A DNA stretch of 64,000 nucleotides from contig JAJTBO010000006.1 in assembly GCA_021286855.1 (NCBI GenBank), positions 62,001-126,000 on the forward strand, in the 5' to 3' direction. The stretch's first letter is position 1; every line of letters starts with the position of its first letter. Position numbers and translations under genes: made by a program. Below the pieces are notes generated by a model, which searched no databases, was not told where the DNA came from, and saw only the letters and a list, made by a program, of their open reading frames with translations. Origin of the DNA: Hyphomicrobiales bacterium (GTDB taxonomy: Bacteria > Pseudomonadota > Alphaproteobacteria > Rhizobiales > Ancalomicrobiaceae). This document shows positions 26,531 through 34,119 of the stretch, one piece after another.

Positions 26531-26827
26531 ATGAACCGTCGCACCGCCTCCTTCGCCGTCCTCGCCTCGCTCGCCGGTCTCGTCGGCGCCGCCGCCCTCA
26601 CCGCCCCCGCTTCCGCCGCCGAGATGGAGAAGTGCTACGGCGTCGCGCTCAAGGGCCAGAACGACTGCAAGGCCGGCGCCGGCACCACCTGCGCCGGAAC
26701 CTCGAAGATCGACTACCAGGGCAACTCGTTCAAGGCGGTGCCGAAGGGCACCTGCACCACGATGAAGCTGCCGGGCGGCCGCATGGGCTCGCTCTCCGAA
26801 CTCTCCCGCGATCTGCCGAAGATGTGA
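26531..26827 (+). CDS. bufA: Bufferin precursor peptide BufA (DUF2282)
   Basis: This 98-aa precursor of a ribosomally made, modified copper-binding peptide carries a Sec signal peptide (residues 1 to about 30, ending ASAA), unusual for a modified peptide leader but typical of bufferins. The core has four cysteines, Cys35 (EKCYGVA), Cys46 (NDC), Cys54 (TTCAGTS) and Cys75 (PKGTC), in the spacing of BufA1/GigA proteins. In the family the MNIO enzyme oxidises the central two cysteines to thiooxazole-type groups that bind copper in the periplasm. It is the first gene behind an ECF promoter and is separated from bufB by a stem-loop. Confidence 0.93.
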   Translation: MNRRTASFAVLASLAGLVGAAALTAPASAAEMEKCYGVALKGQNDCKAGAGTTCAGTSKIDYQGNSFKAVPKGTCTTMKLPGGRMGSLSELSRDLPKM

Positions 26828-26834
26828 TCGCCTC

Positions 26835-26865
26835 GGGCCGGCGGTCTCCCCTGGGTCGCCGGCCC
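26835..26865 (+). terminator. Stem-loop between bufA and bufB (partial terminator or mRNA stabiliser)
   Basis: A perfect 9-bp GC stem, GGGCCGGCG (26835-26843) and CGCCGGCCC (26857-26865), with a 13-base loop and then a pyrimidine-rich run without a strong T tract. It starts 7 bases after the bufA stop. Such a hairpin would let the precursor mRNA outnumber the enzyme mRNA. Confidence 0.6.
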
Positions 26866-26903
26866 GCCTCTTCTCCCCTTCTCCTCGCCGCGAGCCGACG
26901 CCG

Positions 26904-27764
26904 ATGACGATCCTCCCCGCCCTGCCCCGCCGCGCCGGGGTCGGCTTCAAGCCGGAGCACTTCGATGCGATCGTCGCGTCGCACCCGGATCTCGGCTTCT
27001 TCGAGATCCACGCGGAGAACTACATGGGCGCCGGCGGCCCGCCGCATCGCCGCCTCGCCGCGATCCGCGCCGACCACGCGCTGTCGATCCACGGCGTCGG
27101 CCTGTCGATCGGACATCCCGGTCCCCTCGACGCCGGTCATCTCGATCGGCTCGCCGCGCTGGTCGACCGCTATGAGCCGGAGAGCTTCTCCGAACATCTC
27201 GCCTGGTCGAGCCACGGCGGCCATCTCGCCGATCTGTTGCCGCTGCCGCTGACCGAGGCGACGCTCGCGATCGTGATCGACCATGTCGACGCGGTGCAGA
27301 GCCGATTGAAGCGGCGGATGCTGCTCGAGAACCCCTCGACCTACGTCCGGTTCTCCGAGAGCACGATTCCCGAGACCGAGTTTCTCGGCGCGGTGATCGC
27401 CGCGACCGGCTGCGGACTGCTGCTCGACGTCGCCAACGTGATGGTCTCGGCGGTGAACCACGGTTTCGATCCGCGAGCCTACGTCGCGGCGCTGCCGCTT
27501 GCCCACGTCGGCGAGATCCATCTCGCCGGACGGTTCGAGACGGTCGACGCGGCCGGTCTGCCGCTCTTCGTCGACGCCCACGATCGGCCGGTTCCGGACG
27601 ACGTCTGGGCGCTCTACGCAGAGGTGATCGCGCGGATCGGGCCGACGCCGACCCTGATCGAGTGGGATGCCGACCTGCCGCCCTTCAAGGGCCTTCTCGC
27701 CGAAGCGCGCCGCGCCGAGGCGATCCTCGCGAGCCACCGGGAGGCGCGTCATGTCGCGGCCTGA
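26904..27764 (+). CDS. bufB: BufB, DUF692 multinuclear iron-dependent oxidase
   Basis: This 286-aa TIM-barrel enzyme of the MNIO family (relatives include MbnB) modifies cysteines of BufA. Metal-ligand motifs occur in family order: EIHAENY (about 33-39), IHGVGLSIG (about 62), SEHLAW (about 96), LLENPSTY (about 139), LLDVANVMV (about 174), EIHLAGRF (about 204), FVDAHDRPV (about 222) and [11 protein letters not shown] near the end. It starts at the ATG at 26904 and overlaps bufC by 14 bases. It acts in the cytoplasm before export of the peptide. Confidence 0.94.
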   Translation: MTILPALPRRAGVGFKPEHFDAIVASHPDLGFFEIHAENYMGAGGPPHRRLAAIRADHALSIHGVGLSIGHPGPLDAGHLDRLAALVDRYEPESFSEHLAWSSHGGHLADLLPLPLTEATLAIVIDHVDAVQSRLKRRMLLENPSTYVRFSESTIPETEFLGAVIAATGCGLLLDVANVMVSAVNHGFDPRAYVAALPLAHVGEIHLAGRFETVDAAGLPLFVDAHDRPVPDDVWALYAEVIARIGPTPTLIEWDADLPPFKGLLAEARRAEAILASHREARHVAA

Positions 27765-28521
27765 TCCCGCCCCGCTCGTCGCCGTCGCCGACTTCGCCGC
27801 GGCGATCGAGGATCGCGACCGCGCCCCGCCCGGCTCGGTCCGGGTCGAGCGCGGCGACGTCCTCTCCCGGTTCGCCGTCTACCGCAACAACGTCTGGGTG
27901 GCGCGGCTCGACATTCTCGACGGGCTGTTTCCGGTGGCCTCGGCGCTGGTCGGCGCAGACTTCTTCCACGCCGTCGCGCGACGGTTCTTCCACGAGGCCG
28001 CGCCGGGAAACCCGGTGGCGCACGAATGGGCCGAGCCCTTCGTCGACTGGCTCGACGCCTCGGGGGCGGTCGCCGACTGGCCGTGGCTCGTCGACGTGGC
28101 GCGGCTCGAGGCGGCGTGGCTCTTCGCCCATCATGCCGCCGAAGCCGAGCCGATCGGCCCGGCGGCGCTCGCCGGGATCGCGCCGGAAGACCTGCTCGCA
28201 CGCCGTCTGCGGCTCCATCCCTCGCTCGGCCTCGTCGCCTCCGACGCCTCGATCGGGACGATCTGGGCGGCGCATCAGGGCGACGCCGCTTCCGACGAGA
28301 TCGACGCGACGCGGCCGGAGACGGTGCTGATCGTCCGACCGCAGGCCGACGTCGTCGTCGCCACCGTCTCGCCCGTCGAGGCCGCCTTCGTCGCGACGCT
28401 CGGCGCCGACGCGTCCCTCGGCGAGGCGATCGAGGCGGCGCTCGCCGCCGATCCCGCCTTCGATCCGGGCGCGCGGCTCGCCGCGCTCCTCCGCCTCGGC
28501 GCGGTCGTCGGGCTCGACTGA
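27751..28521 (+). CDS. bufC: BufC, DUF2063 partner protein of the MNIO enzyme
   Basis: This 256-aa protein has the DUF2063 N-terminal fold ([23 protein letters not shown] near residues 40-62, then [12 protein letters not shown]), the domain that recognises the precursor peptide and docks with the DUF692 enzyme. Start ATG at 27751 with GGGAGG 6 bases upstream, overlapping the end of bufB, which implies equal amounts of the two subunits. The earlier in-frame ATG lies inside bufB and gives a low-complexity leader, so I excluded it. Confidence 0.92.
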   Translation: MSRPDPAPLVAVADFAAAIEDRDRAPPGSVRVERGDVLSRFAVYRNNVWVARLDILDGLFPVASALVGADFFHAVARRFFHEAAPGNPVAHEWAEPFVDWLDASGAVADWPWLVDVARLEAAWLFAHHAAEAEPIGPAALAGIAPEDLLARRLRLHPSLGLVASDASIGTIWAAHQGDAASDEIDATRPETVLIVRPQADVVVATVSPVEAAFVATLGADASLGEAIEAALAADPAFDPGARLAALLRLGAVVGLD

Positions 28522-28559
28522 CCCGCTCCTTCCCCAACTGTTTTCGAAAGGAGATCGCC

Positions 28560-29090
28560 ATGGCCGCGATCGCTGCGCAGACCCCGTCCCCCGCTCGCTC
28601 GCTCGGCGGCCTCGTCCGGCGTCTCGACGGGCTCCTCGCCCGCGCCCCGACGTCGCTCGCCTCGCTGGCGCTGCGGGTCACGCTCGCCCTGCCGTTCTTT
28701 CGCTCCGGACTGACCAAATGGGACGGGCCGTTCCAGCTCTCCGGCGGCGCGCGCTACCTCTTCACCGAAGAGTTCCGGCTGCACATCCTCGGCGGCGAAT
28801 ATCCCTATCCCGCGCCGGAATTGATGGCCTTCGCCTCGGGGACGGCGGAGATCGTCCTTCCAATTCTGTTGGTGCTCGGCCTCGGCACGCGCTTCGCGGC
28901 CTTCGGCCTGCTCGTCATGACCGCGATCATCCAGCTCACCGTGCCGGACGGTTGGGAGGCCTATCACCTGCCCTGGGCGGCGACGGCGCTGGCGATCCTG
29001 GTGATCGGACCGGGCCGGATCGCGCTCGACGCGGCGCTCGGCCTCGGTCGGGCTCAGCCTTCGGCGGGCGCGGCGGCGGCGCAGACCTGA
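28560..29090 (+). CDS. bufD: BufD, DoxX-family membrane protein of the bufferin operon
   Basis: This 176-aa protein has about four membrane segments with the DoxX pattern (RVTLALPFFRSGLTKWDG; ELMAFASGTAEIVLPILLVLGLGTRFAA). DoxX proteins commonly close bufferin/gig operons; the function is unknown, perhaps in redox or peptide handling at the membrane. A good Shine-Dalgarno (AAAGGAGA) precedes the ATG at 28560. The last 37 bases overlap the convergent EamA gene. Confidence 0.88.
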   Translation: MAAIAAQTPSPARSLGGLVRRLDGLLARAPTSLASLALRVTLALPFFRSGLTKWDGPFQLSGGARYLFTEEFRLHILGGEYPYPAPELMAFASGTAEIVLPILLVLGLGTRFAAFGLLVMTAIIQLTVPDGWEAYHLPWAATALAILVIGPGRIALDAALGLGRAQPSAGAAAAQT

Positions 29091-29977
29091 ACGGCGGCGG
29101 GCTTCGCCGCGCGCATGCCGACGACGACGTGACCGATGACGGCGGCGAGCACGATCGCGCCGCCGATCAGGCCCTCGCGGGTCGGCGCTTCGCCGAAGGT
29201 CGCCCAGACGACGGACGGGCCGAAGACCAGATCGAGGGCGACGATCAGCGCCGATTCCGCCGCCGGGATGCGCCGCGAACCGGCCAGGAAGAGCATGCCG
29301 GCGAGCACGAAGTTGGTGAAGCCGAAGGCGGCGAGCAGGCCCCAGTCGTGCGGCGCGACCATCGCGAATGAGGCGAAGGGTGCGGTGACGGCGAAATTGA
29401 TCGCCACCGCCAGAATGTTCGGCGGGGCGACGGGCATGCTCGGGCGGGCCCGCGCGATGACGATCATCGCGGCGAAGGCGAGCATCATCACTACCGCCAG
29501 CGCATCGCCGAAGAGCCGGCCGTGGCCGAGCGATCCGGAGACGACGATCCCGACGCCGACGAGCGAGACGACCCCGGCGACGACGGTGCGGACCGGCACG
29601 CGCTCGCCGAGGAAAGCCCTCGCCAACAACGCCGCGGCGAAAGGCGAGGTCGCGCCGATCACGGCGTTGTCGGCGACCGAGGTGTGATAGAGCGACGAGA
29701 TGGTGGCGAGCGCGCAGACGACGCTGGCCAGCGCCTGCGCGACGCCCCAGCCGCCCATCGAACGGAAGGCGGCGACCGCGCCGCGTCCTTCCTGGGCGAG
29801 GAACAGCGTCGTCAGAAAGACCACGCCGAAAGCCGAGCGGCCGGCGAGCGTGGTCGCGAGATCCGTGCCGAGCACGCGGGTGAAGAAACCGGTCAACGCC
29901 CAGGACAGCGTCGCGGCGACGACGAGAGCGACGCCGATGAGATGGTCGCGGCGGGCGGACGCGGCGGGCGGGGTCAT
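29054..29977 (-). CDS. EamA/DMT family transporter
   Basis: This 307-aa membrane protein has ten predicted helices in two EamA repeats (first from LIGVALVVAATLSWALTGFF, second from about residue 160). Members export amino acids, nucleotides or related metabolites. I used the ATG at 29977 (MTPPAASARRD). It converges on bufD with a 37-base overlap; whether it is part of the metal response is unknown and I see no shared promoter. Confidence 0.9.
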   Translation of the reverse strand: MTPPAASARRDHLIGVALVVAATLSWALTGFFTRVLGTDLATTLAGRSAFGVVFLTTLFLAQEGRGAVAAFRSMGGWGVAQALASVVCALATISSLYHTSVADNAVIGATSPFAAALLARAFLGERVPVRTVVAGVVSLVGVGIVVSGSLGHGRLFGDALAVVMMLAFAAMIVIARARPSMPVAPPNILAVAINFAVTAPFASFAMVAPHDWGLLAAFGFTNFVLAGMLFLAGSRRIPAAESALIVALDLVFGPSVVWATFGEAPTREGLIGGAIVLAAVIGHVVVGMRAAKPAAVQVCAAAAPAEG

Positions 29978-30079
29978 GGAGATCCAGAGATCGAGGAAGA
30001 GCGATCGAACCGCGCTCGGCTCGACTGAACGATCGTCTAACACGAACCGGCGACGTCCCCAAGCCGCCCGCCGCCGATC

Positions 30080-30700
30080 TCAGCTCGGAACGCCCGCCGC
30101 GTCGATGAGTTCGGCGAGCGTCGCGACGCCGGCGCAGCGGTCGGAGAGCGCGGCGAGGCTCGCGGCGTGCAGCGCGGCGGCCTCGATGACGCCGCCGTCG
30201 ACGGCGGGCAGGTCGCGGGTGGCGCAGGCGTCGGCGACGACGGTGACGGCGAAGCCGCGATCGGCCGCCTCGCGCACCGTCGAGGAGACGCAGTTGTGCG
30301 TCATGAAGCCCGCGACGATCAGCGGGGCCGCGCCGGGTGCGGGGAGATGGGCGAGGAGGTCGGTCTCGACGAAGGCGGAGACGCGGCGCTTCTCGACGAC
30401 CGCTTCGCCGGGGCGTGGCGCGAGTTCGGCGACGATTTGGCCGCGCGACGCGGAGCGATCGAAGAGGCCGCCGGGACGACCGGCATGGGCGACGTGGACG
30501 ACGCGGCCGCCCGCCGCGCGCACCGCGGCGAGGAGACGAGCGGCCTGCGCGATCGCGGCTTCGACGCCGACGAGGGCGAGCGGACCTTCGCGGTATTCGG
30601 TCTGAAGATCGATCAGCACCAGGGTCGCCTCGGCGAGCGAGGGCCGCGGCGGGGTCGCGCCGGCGAGGGCGAGCAGGGTCGTGGGAGAAGCGAGAGGCAT
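30080..30700 (-). CDS. Isochorismatase-family cysteine hydrolase
   Basis: This 206-aa hydrolase of the isochorismatase-like superfamily has the catalytic triad Asp31 (VLIDLQTEY), Lys104 (VVEKRRVSAF) and Cys137 (MTHNCVSS). Substrates in the family include nicotinamide, N-carbamoyl compounds and isochorismate; none can be assigned here. The ATG at 30700 follows GGAG by 9 bases. It is divergent from a LysR regulator 105 bases away, a common arrangement in which the regulator controls the enzyme. Confidence 0.91.
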   Translation of the reverse strand: MPLASPTTLLALAGATPPRPSLAEATLVLIDLQTEYREGPLALVGVEAAIAQAARLLAAVRAAGGRVVHVAHAGRPGGLFDRSASRGQIVAELAPRPGEAVVEKRRVSAFVETDLLAHLPAPGAAPLIVAGFMTHNCVSSTVREAADRGFAVTVVADACATRDLPAVDGGVIEAAALHAASLAALSDRCAGVATLAELIDAAGVPS

Positions 30701-30805
30701 CGAAAGATCTCCGAAACGAGGACGACGCCTCTTCATAGACCGGCGCTTCCGCAGGTATGATCGGCGTTGTTCGACCATCTGTCTGCAAAAACGCAGAGAG
30801 CGCGC

Positions 30806-31681
30806 ATGCCCTCCTCCGCTTCGACCGCCTTCGACTGGGACGACCTGCGCCTCCTCCTCGCGCTCTGCGAAACCGCGACGCTGTCGGCGGCGGCGCGACG
30901 CCTCGGCGTCGATCAGACGACGGCGTCGCGTCGACTGGCGCGGCTCGAACATCGTCTCGGCGAGACCCTGTTCGACCGGATCGACGGGCGGTTGCGGCCA
31001 CGTCCGCCGGTCGCGGCGGTCCGTGACGATCTCGTCGATCTCGGCGCGGCGGTCGAGCGGATCGCGGCGCGGTTCCGCGACGATCGTTCGCGCCTCGGCG
31101 GCCGGGTGACGATCTCGGCGGTCGATCTCGTCGCGACGCGGCTACTCGCGCCGGCGCTCGCCGAATTCCGCCGCCGTCATCCCGGCGTCCGGCTGGAGAT
31201 CGACGGATCGGACCGCAACGTCTCGCTCGCCCGCGGCGAGGCCGATCTGGCGGTGCGGCTGGCGCGGCCGCAGGACGACGAGGCGCTGACGCGGCGGCTC
31301 GGCGATCTCGGCTTCGGCTTCTACGGGCCTTCGGGCGACGACGGGCGTACGGCGTCGCCGCTCGCCGGTTACGGCGCGGCGCAGGAACATCTGCCCGAAA
31401 TGCGTTGGCTCGCGGCGCATCGGCCGGGCGAGGAGCCGTCGTTTCGCTCGAACCGGATCGGCGCGATCGCGGAAGCGGCGGCCGCCGGCCATCGCGCGGT
31501 GCTGCCGCTGGTGATCGGCGACCAGGACGGACGTCTCGTCCGCCTCTCCGGCGTCGAGCCGATCGTGCGACGCGAGGTCTGGCTGGTGATGCGGACCGAG
31601 CGGCGACGGGACGCGGCGGTCGTCGCGACGATCGACTGGATCGCCGCGACGCTCGCGCCGCATCTCCTCGCCGTCAGTTGA
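30806..31681 (+). CDS. LysR family transcriptional regulator
   Basis: This 291-aa regulator has the LysR winged HTH at about residues 15-70 ([20 protein letters not shown], then [19 protein letters not shown]) and a short periplasmic-binding-like effector domain. Start ATG at 30806; an earlier TTG at 30767 is possible but has no family support. It most likely regulates the divergent isochorismatase-like gene. Its last 8 bases overlap the convergent DUF4337 gene. Confidence 0.9.
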   Translation: MPSSASTAFDWDDLRLLLALCETATLSAAARRLGVDQTTASRRLARLEHRLGETLFDRIDGRLRPRPPVAAVRDDLVDLGAAVERIAARFRDDRSRLGGRVTISAVDLVATRLLAPALAEFRRRHPGVRLEIDGSDRNVSLARGEADLAVRLARPQDDEALTRRLGDLGFGFYGPSGDDGRTASPLAGYGAAQEHLPEMRWLAAHRPGEEPSFRSNRIGAIAEAAAAGHRAVLPLVIGDQDGRLVRLSGVEPIVRREVWLVMRTERRRDAAVVATIDWIAATLAPHLLAVS

Positions 31682-32243
31682 GCAGCGCCACCAACCAGTC
31701 GGGATGGAGCGCGGTCCAGCCGCCGAAGCCGGCGACGCCGAAGACCATGCCGCCGACCCCGAGCGTCGTCGCGACGCCGAAGAGCCAGCGGACCCGCGTG
31801 AGCGCGGTCACGGCGAAGAGCGCGAGGGCGAGCGAGAGCATGGCGTCGGACAGATCGAAGAGATCGTCACGGTCGTTGCCGGCGTCGTAGGCCGCGGCGC
31901 GGGCCTTGGCCTTCACCGCCGATTCCTCGGCGCGGGACTTGAAGACGTCGGCCTGCTTCTTCCACTCGGCGAGCTTGGCCTCGAGCTCGGGCGACGCCGG
32001 TTGCGTGGCCCGGGTCTGTTCGATGGCGAGTTCGACGCCGAACTGGCGCTGGCGGCGGGCCTGATACTCGTTCCAGAAGTCGACGCTCTCGGCCTGGGCC
32101 TTCTGCATGCCCTGGACGACGTTGTCGTCCTTGATCTTGGAGACCGCCAGAAAGGCGGAAATGATCGCCACCGCGACGGCGATCCAGTTGTTGAACCGAT
32201 CGCGCGCGGCGGCGCTCTCGGCGTTCGGAACCTCGATGTCCAT
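31674..32243 (-). CDS. DUF4337-like membrane protein of unknown function
   Basis: This 189-aa protein has one N-terminal membrane segment (about 17-36, [20 protein letters not shown]), a long charged, probably coiled-coil middle (about 45-130), and two membrane segments at the C-terminus (about 135-180). This matches the DUF4337 layout as I recall it. The ATG at 32243 follows GGGAGGGG by 6 bases. It is divergent from ahcY. Function unknown. Confidence 0.75.
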   Translation of the reverse strand: MDIEVPNAESAAARDRFNNWIAVAVAIISAFLAVSKIKDDNVVQGMQKAQAESVDFWNEYQARRQRQFGVELAIEQTRATQPASPELEAKLAEWKKQADVFKSRAEESAVKAKARAAAYDAGNDRDDLFDLSDAMLSLALALFAVTALTRVRWLFGVATTLGVGGMVFGVAGFGGWTALHPDWLVALLN

Positions 32244-32353
32244 GGCAATCCCCCTCCCGGTCGTGGACGCGCCCATCGAGCCGGGATTTTCGGCTTTCTC
32301 ATGGCGGCGCCCGCACGGCGGCCCGCCATCGCGAAGCCGGATCCTCGAACGCC

Positions 32354-32373
32354 ATATAAAGAAATCTTTATAT
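32354..32373. promoter_or_regulatory. 20-bp palindromic operator upstream of ahcY
   Basis: ATATAAAGA-AA-TCTTTATAT is a perfect 9+2+9 inverted repeat in an AT-rich patch inside GC-rich DNA. It ends 5 bases before the -35 of the ahcY promoter and lies 110 bases upstream of the divergent DUF4337 start. It resembles the AAAGA...TCTTT operators I recall for SahR, the ArsR-family regulator of the SAM/SAH cycle in Proteobacteria; that link is inference. Confidence 0.65.
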
Positions 32374-32378
32374 CGTTA

Positions 32379-32407
32379 TTGCCGTTGTCACAGGGGTCGC
32401 CTATAAG
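32379..32407 (+). promoter_or_regulatory. Sigma-70-type promoter of ahcY
   Basis: TTGCCG (32379-32384), 17-base spacer, TATAAG (32402-32407). It leaves a GC-rich leader of about 110 bases with several possible hairpins before the ahcY ATG at 32523. Confidence 0.6.
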
Positions 32408-32522
32408 GCGGCATCGGTCGCGCGTCCTCGAGGCGCGTCGACGCCTCGGCCGCCGATTTCGACGGCCGGAAGGCCCGGCCCGACCGGGCGACGCCCCCGA
32501 GCGGGCGCCATCGGAGATCGAC

Positions 32523-33923
32523 ATGACGCAGTTCACCGACTACGCCGTCAAGGACATGAGCCTCGCCGACTGGGGCCGCAAGGAAATCGCCATCGCCGAG
32601 ACCGAGATGCCCGGCCTGATGGCGGTGCGCGCCGAATACGGCCCGTCGCAGCCGCTGAAGGGCGCGCGGATCGCCGGCTGCCTGCACATGACGATCCAGA
32701 CCGCGGTGCTGATCGAGACGCTGACCGCGCTCGGCGCCGAAGTGCGCTGGTCGTCCTGCAACATCTTCTCGACCCAGGACCACGCGGCGGCCGGCATCGC
32801 GGCGGCGAACATCCCGGTCTTCGCCCACAAGGGCGAGAGCCTGGAAGAGTACTGGGCCTATGTCGCCCGGACCTTCGAGTGGCATGACGGCGGCGTGCCG
32901 AACATGATCCTCGACGACGGCGGCGACGCCACCATGTACGTCATCCTCGGCGCGGAAGCCGAGAAGAACCCGGGCGTCCTGGCCAAGCCCGGCAACGAGG
33001 AAGAGATCGTCTTCTTCGCCGAGATCAAGAAGCGCATCGCCGCCCAGCCGGGCTGGTTCGAGAAGGTTCGCGCCTCGATCAAGGGCGTCTCGGAAGAGAC
33101 CACCACGGGCGTGCATCGCCTCTATCAGCTGACCGAGCAGGGCCGCCTGCCGTTCCCGGCGATCAACGTCAACGACAGCGTCACCAAGTCGAAGTTCGAC
33201 AACCTCTACGGCTGCCGTGAATCGCTGGTCGACGGCATCCGCCGCGCCACCGACGTGATGCTCGCCGGCAAGATCGCGGTCGTCGCGGGTTACGGCGACG
33301 TCGGCAAGGGCTCGGCCGCCAGCTTGCGCAACGGCGGCGCGCGCGTGCTCGTCACCGAGATCGACCCGATCTGCGCGCTGCAGGCGGCGATGGAAGGCTA
33401 CGAGGTGGTGACCATGGAAGACGCCGCCTCGAAGGGCGACATCTTCGTCACCGCGACCGGCAACAAGGACGTCATCACCATCGACCACATGCGGGCGATG
33501 AAGAACAACGCCATCGTCTGCAACATCGGCCACTTCGACGCCGAGATCCAGATCGCGTCGCTGAAGAACTACACCTGGGAGAACATCAAGCCGCAGGTCG
33601 ACCACGTCGTGTTCCCCGACGGCAAGCGGCTGATCGTGCTCTCCGAGGGCCGTCTGGTGAACCTCGGCAACGCCACCGGCCATCCCTCCTTCGTGATGTC
33701 GGCCTCGTTCACCAACCAGACGCTGGCGCAGCTCGAGCTGTGGACCAACGGCAAGGCCTACGAGAACCGGGTCTACACCCTGCCGAAGAAGCTCGACGAG
33801 AAGGTCGCGGCGCTGCATCTCGCCAAGCTCGGCGTGCGGCTGTCGCAGCTCTCCAGGGATCAGGCCGACTACATCGGCGTCTCGACCGAGGGTCCGTACA
33901 AGCCCGACCACTATCGCTACTGA
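32523..33923 (+). CDS. ahcY: Adenosylhomocysteinase
   Basis: This 466-aa NAD-dependent enzyme splits S-adenosylhomocysteine into homocysteine and adenosine, keeping methyltransferases from product inhibition. Recognisable parts are the substrate-domain start ([20 protein letters not shown]), [13 protein letters not shown], the NAD-binding [11 protein letters not shown] (about 257-267) and the C-terminal KPDHYRY. The length, including the insertion typical of bacterial enzymes, is normal. It is preceded by a palindromic operator and promoter and followed by a terminator. It heads the conserved ahcY-divL-tsaE block. Confidence 0.98.
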   Translation: MTQFTDYAVKDMSLADWGRKEIAIAETEMPGLMAVRAEYGPSQPLKGARIAGCLHMTIQTAVLIETLTALGAEVRWSSCNIFSTQDHAAAGIAAANIPVFAHKGESLEEYWAYVARTFEWHDGGVPNMILDDGGDATMYVILGAEAEKNPGVLAKPGNEEEIVFFAEIKKRIAAQPGWFEKVRASIKGVSEETTTGVHRLYQLTEQGRLPFPAINVNDSVTKSKFDNLYGCRESLVDGIRRATDVMLAGKIAVVAGYGDVGKGSAASLRNGGARVLVTEIDPICALQAAMEGYEVVTMEDAASKGDIFVTATGNKDVITIDHMRAMKNNAIVCNIGHFDAEIQIASLKNYTWENIKPQVDHVVFPDGKRLIVLSEGRLVNLGNATGHPSFVMSASFTNQTLAQLELWTNGKAYENRVYTLPKKLDEKVAALHLAKLGVRLSQLSRDQADYIGVSTEGPYKPDHYRY

Positions 33924-33952
33924 GCGAAGACCGCTCGAACACAACATCTCGG

Positions 33953-33981
33953 AGGCGCGGCGGAATTTCGCCGCGCCTTTT
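33953..33981 (+). terminator. Rho-independent terminator after ahcY
   Basis: A 9-bp perfect stem, GGCGCGGCG (33954-33962) and CGCCGCGCC (33969-33977), loop GAATTT, extended by an A-T pair and followed by TTTT. It isolates ahcY from divL. Confidence 0.85.
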
Positions 33982-34119
33982 CCATGTTCGCGTTTCGGAC
34001 TCTCCCCACGATTCCGGTGAACCGGTATCTTCGAAGTGATTCGGGGGGCTTCGACCGCGTCATCTTCTTCGAAGTCCGGATTCATCTGCGTTTCGGTATC
34101 GAGGAAGAGGACCTTCGGC

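Noticed and set aside
32408-32522. SAH or SAM riboswitch in the ahcY leader
   Set aside because: The leader is GC-rich with hairpins, but I could not align the conserved core of any SAM/SAH riboswitch class; the upstream palindrome explains regulation better. A covariance-model search would settle it.
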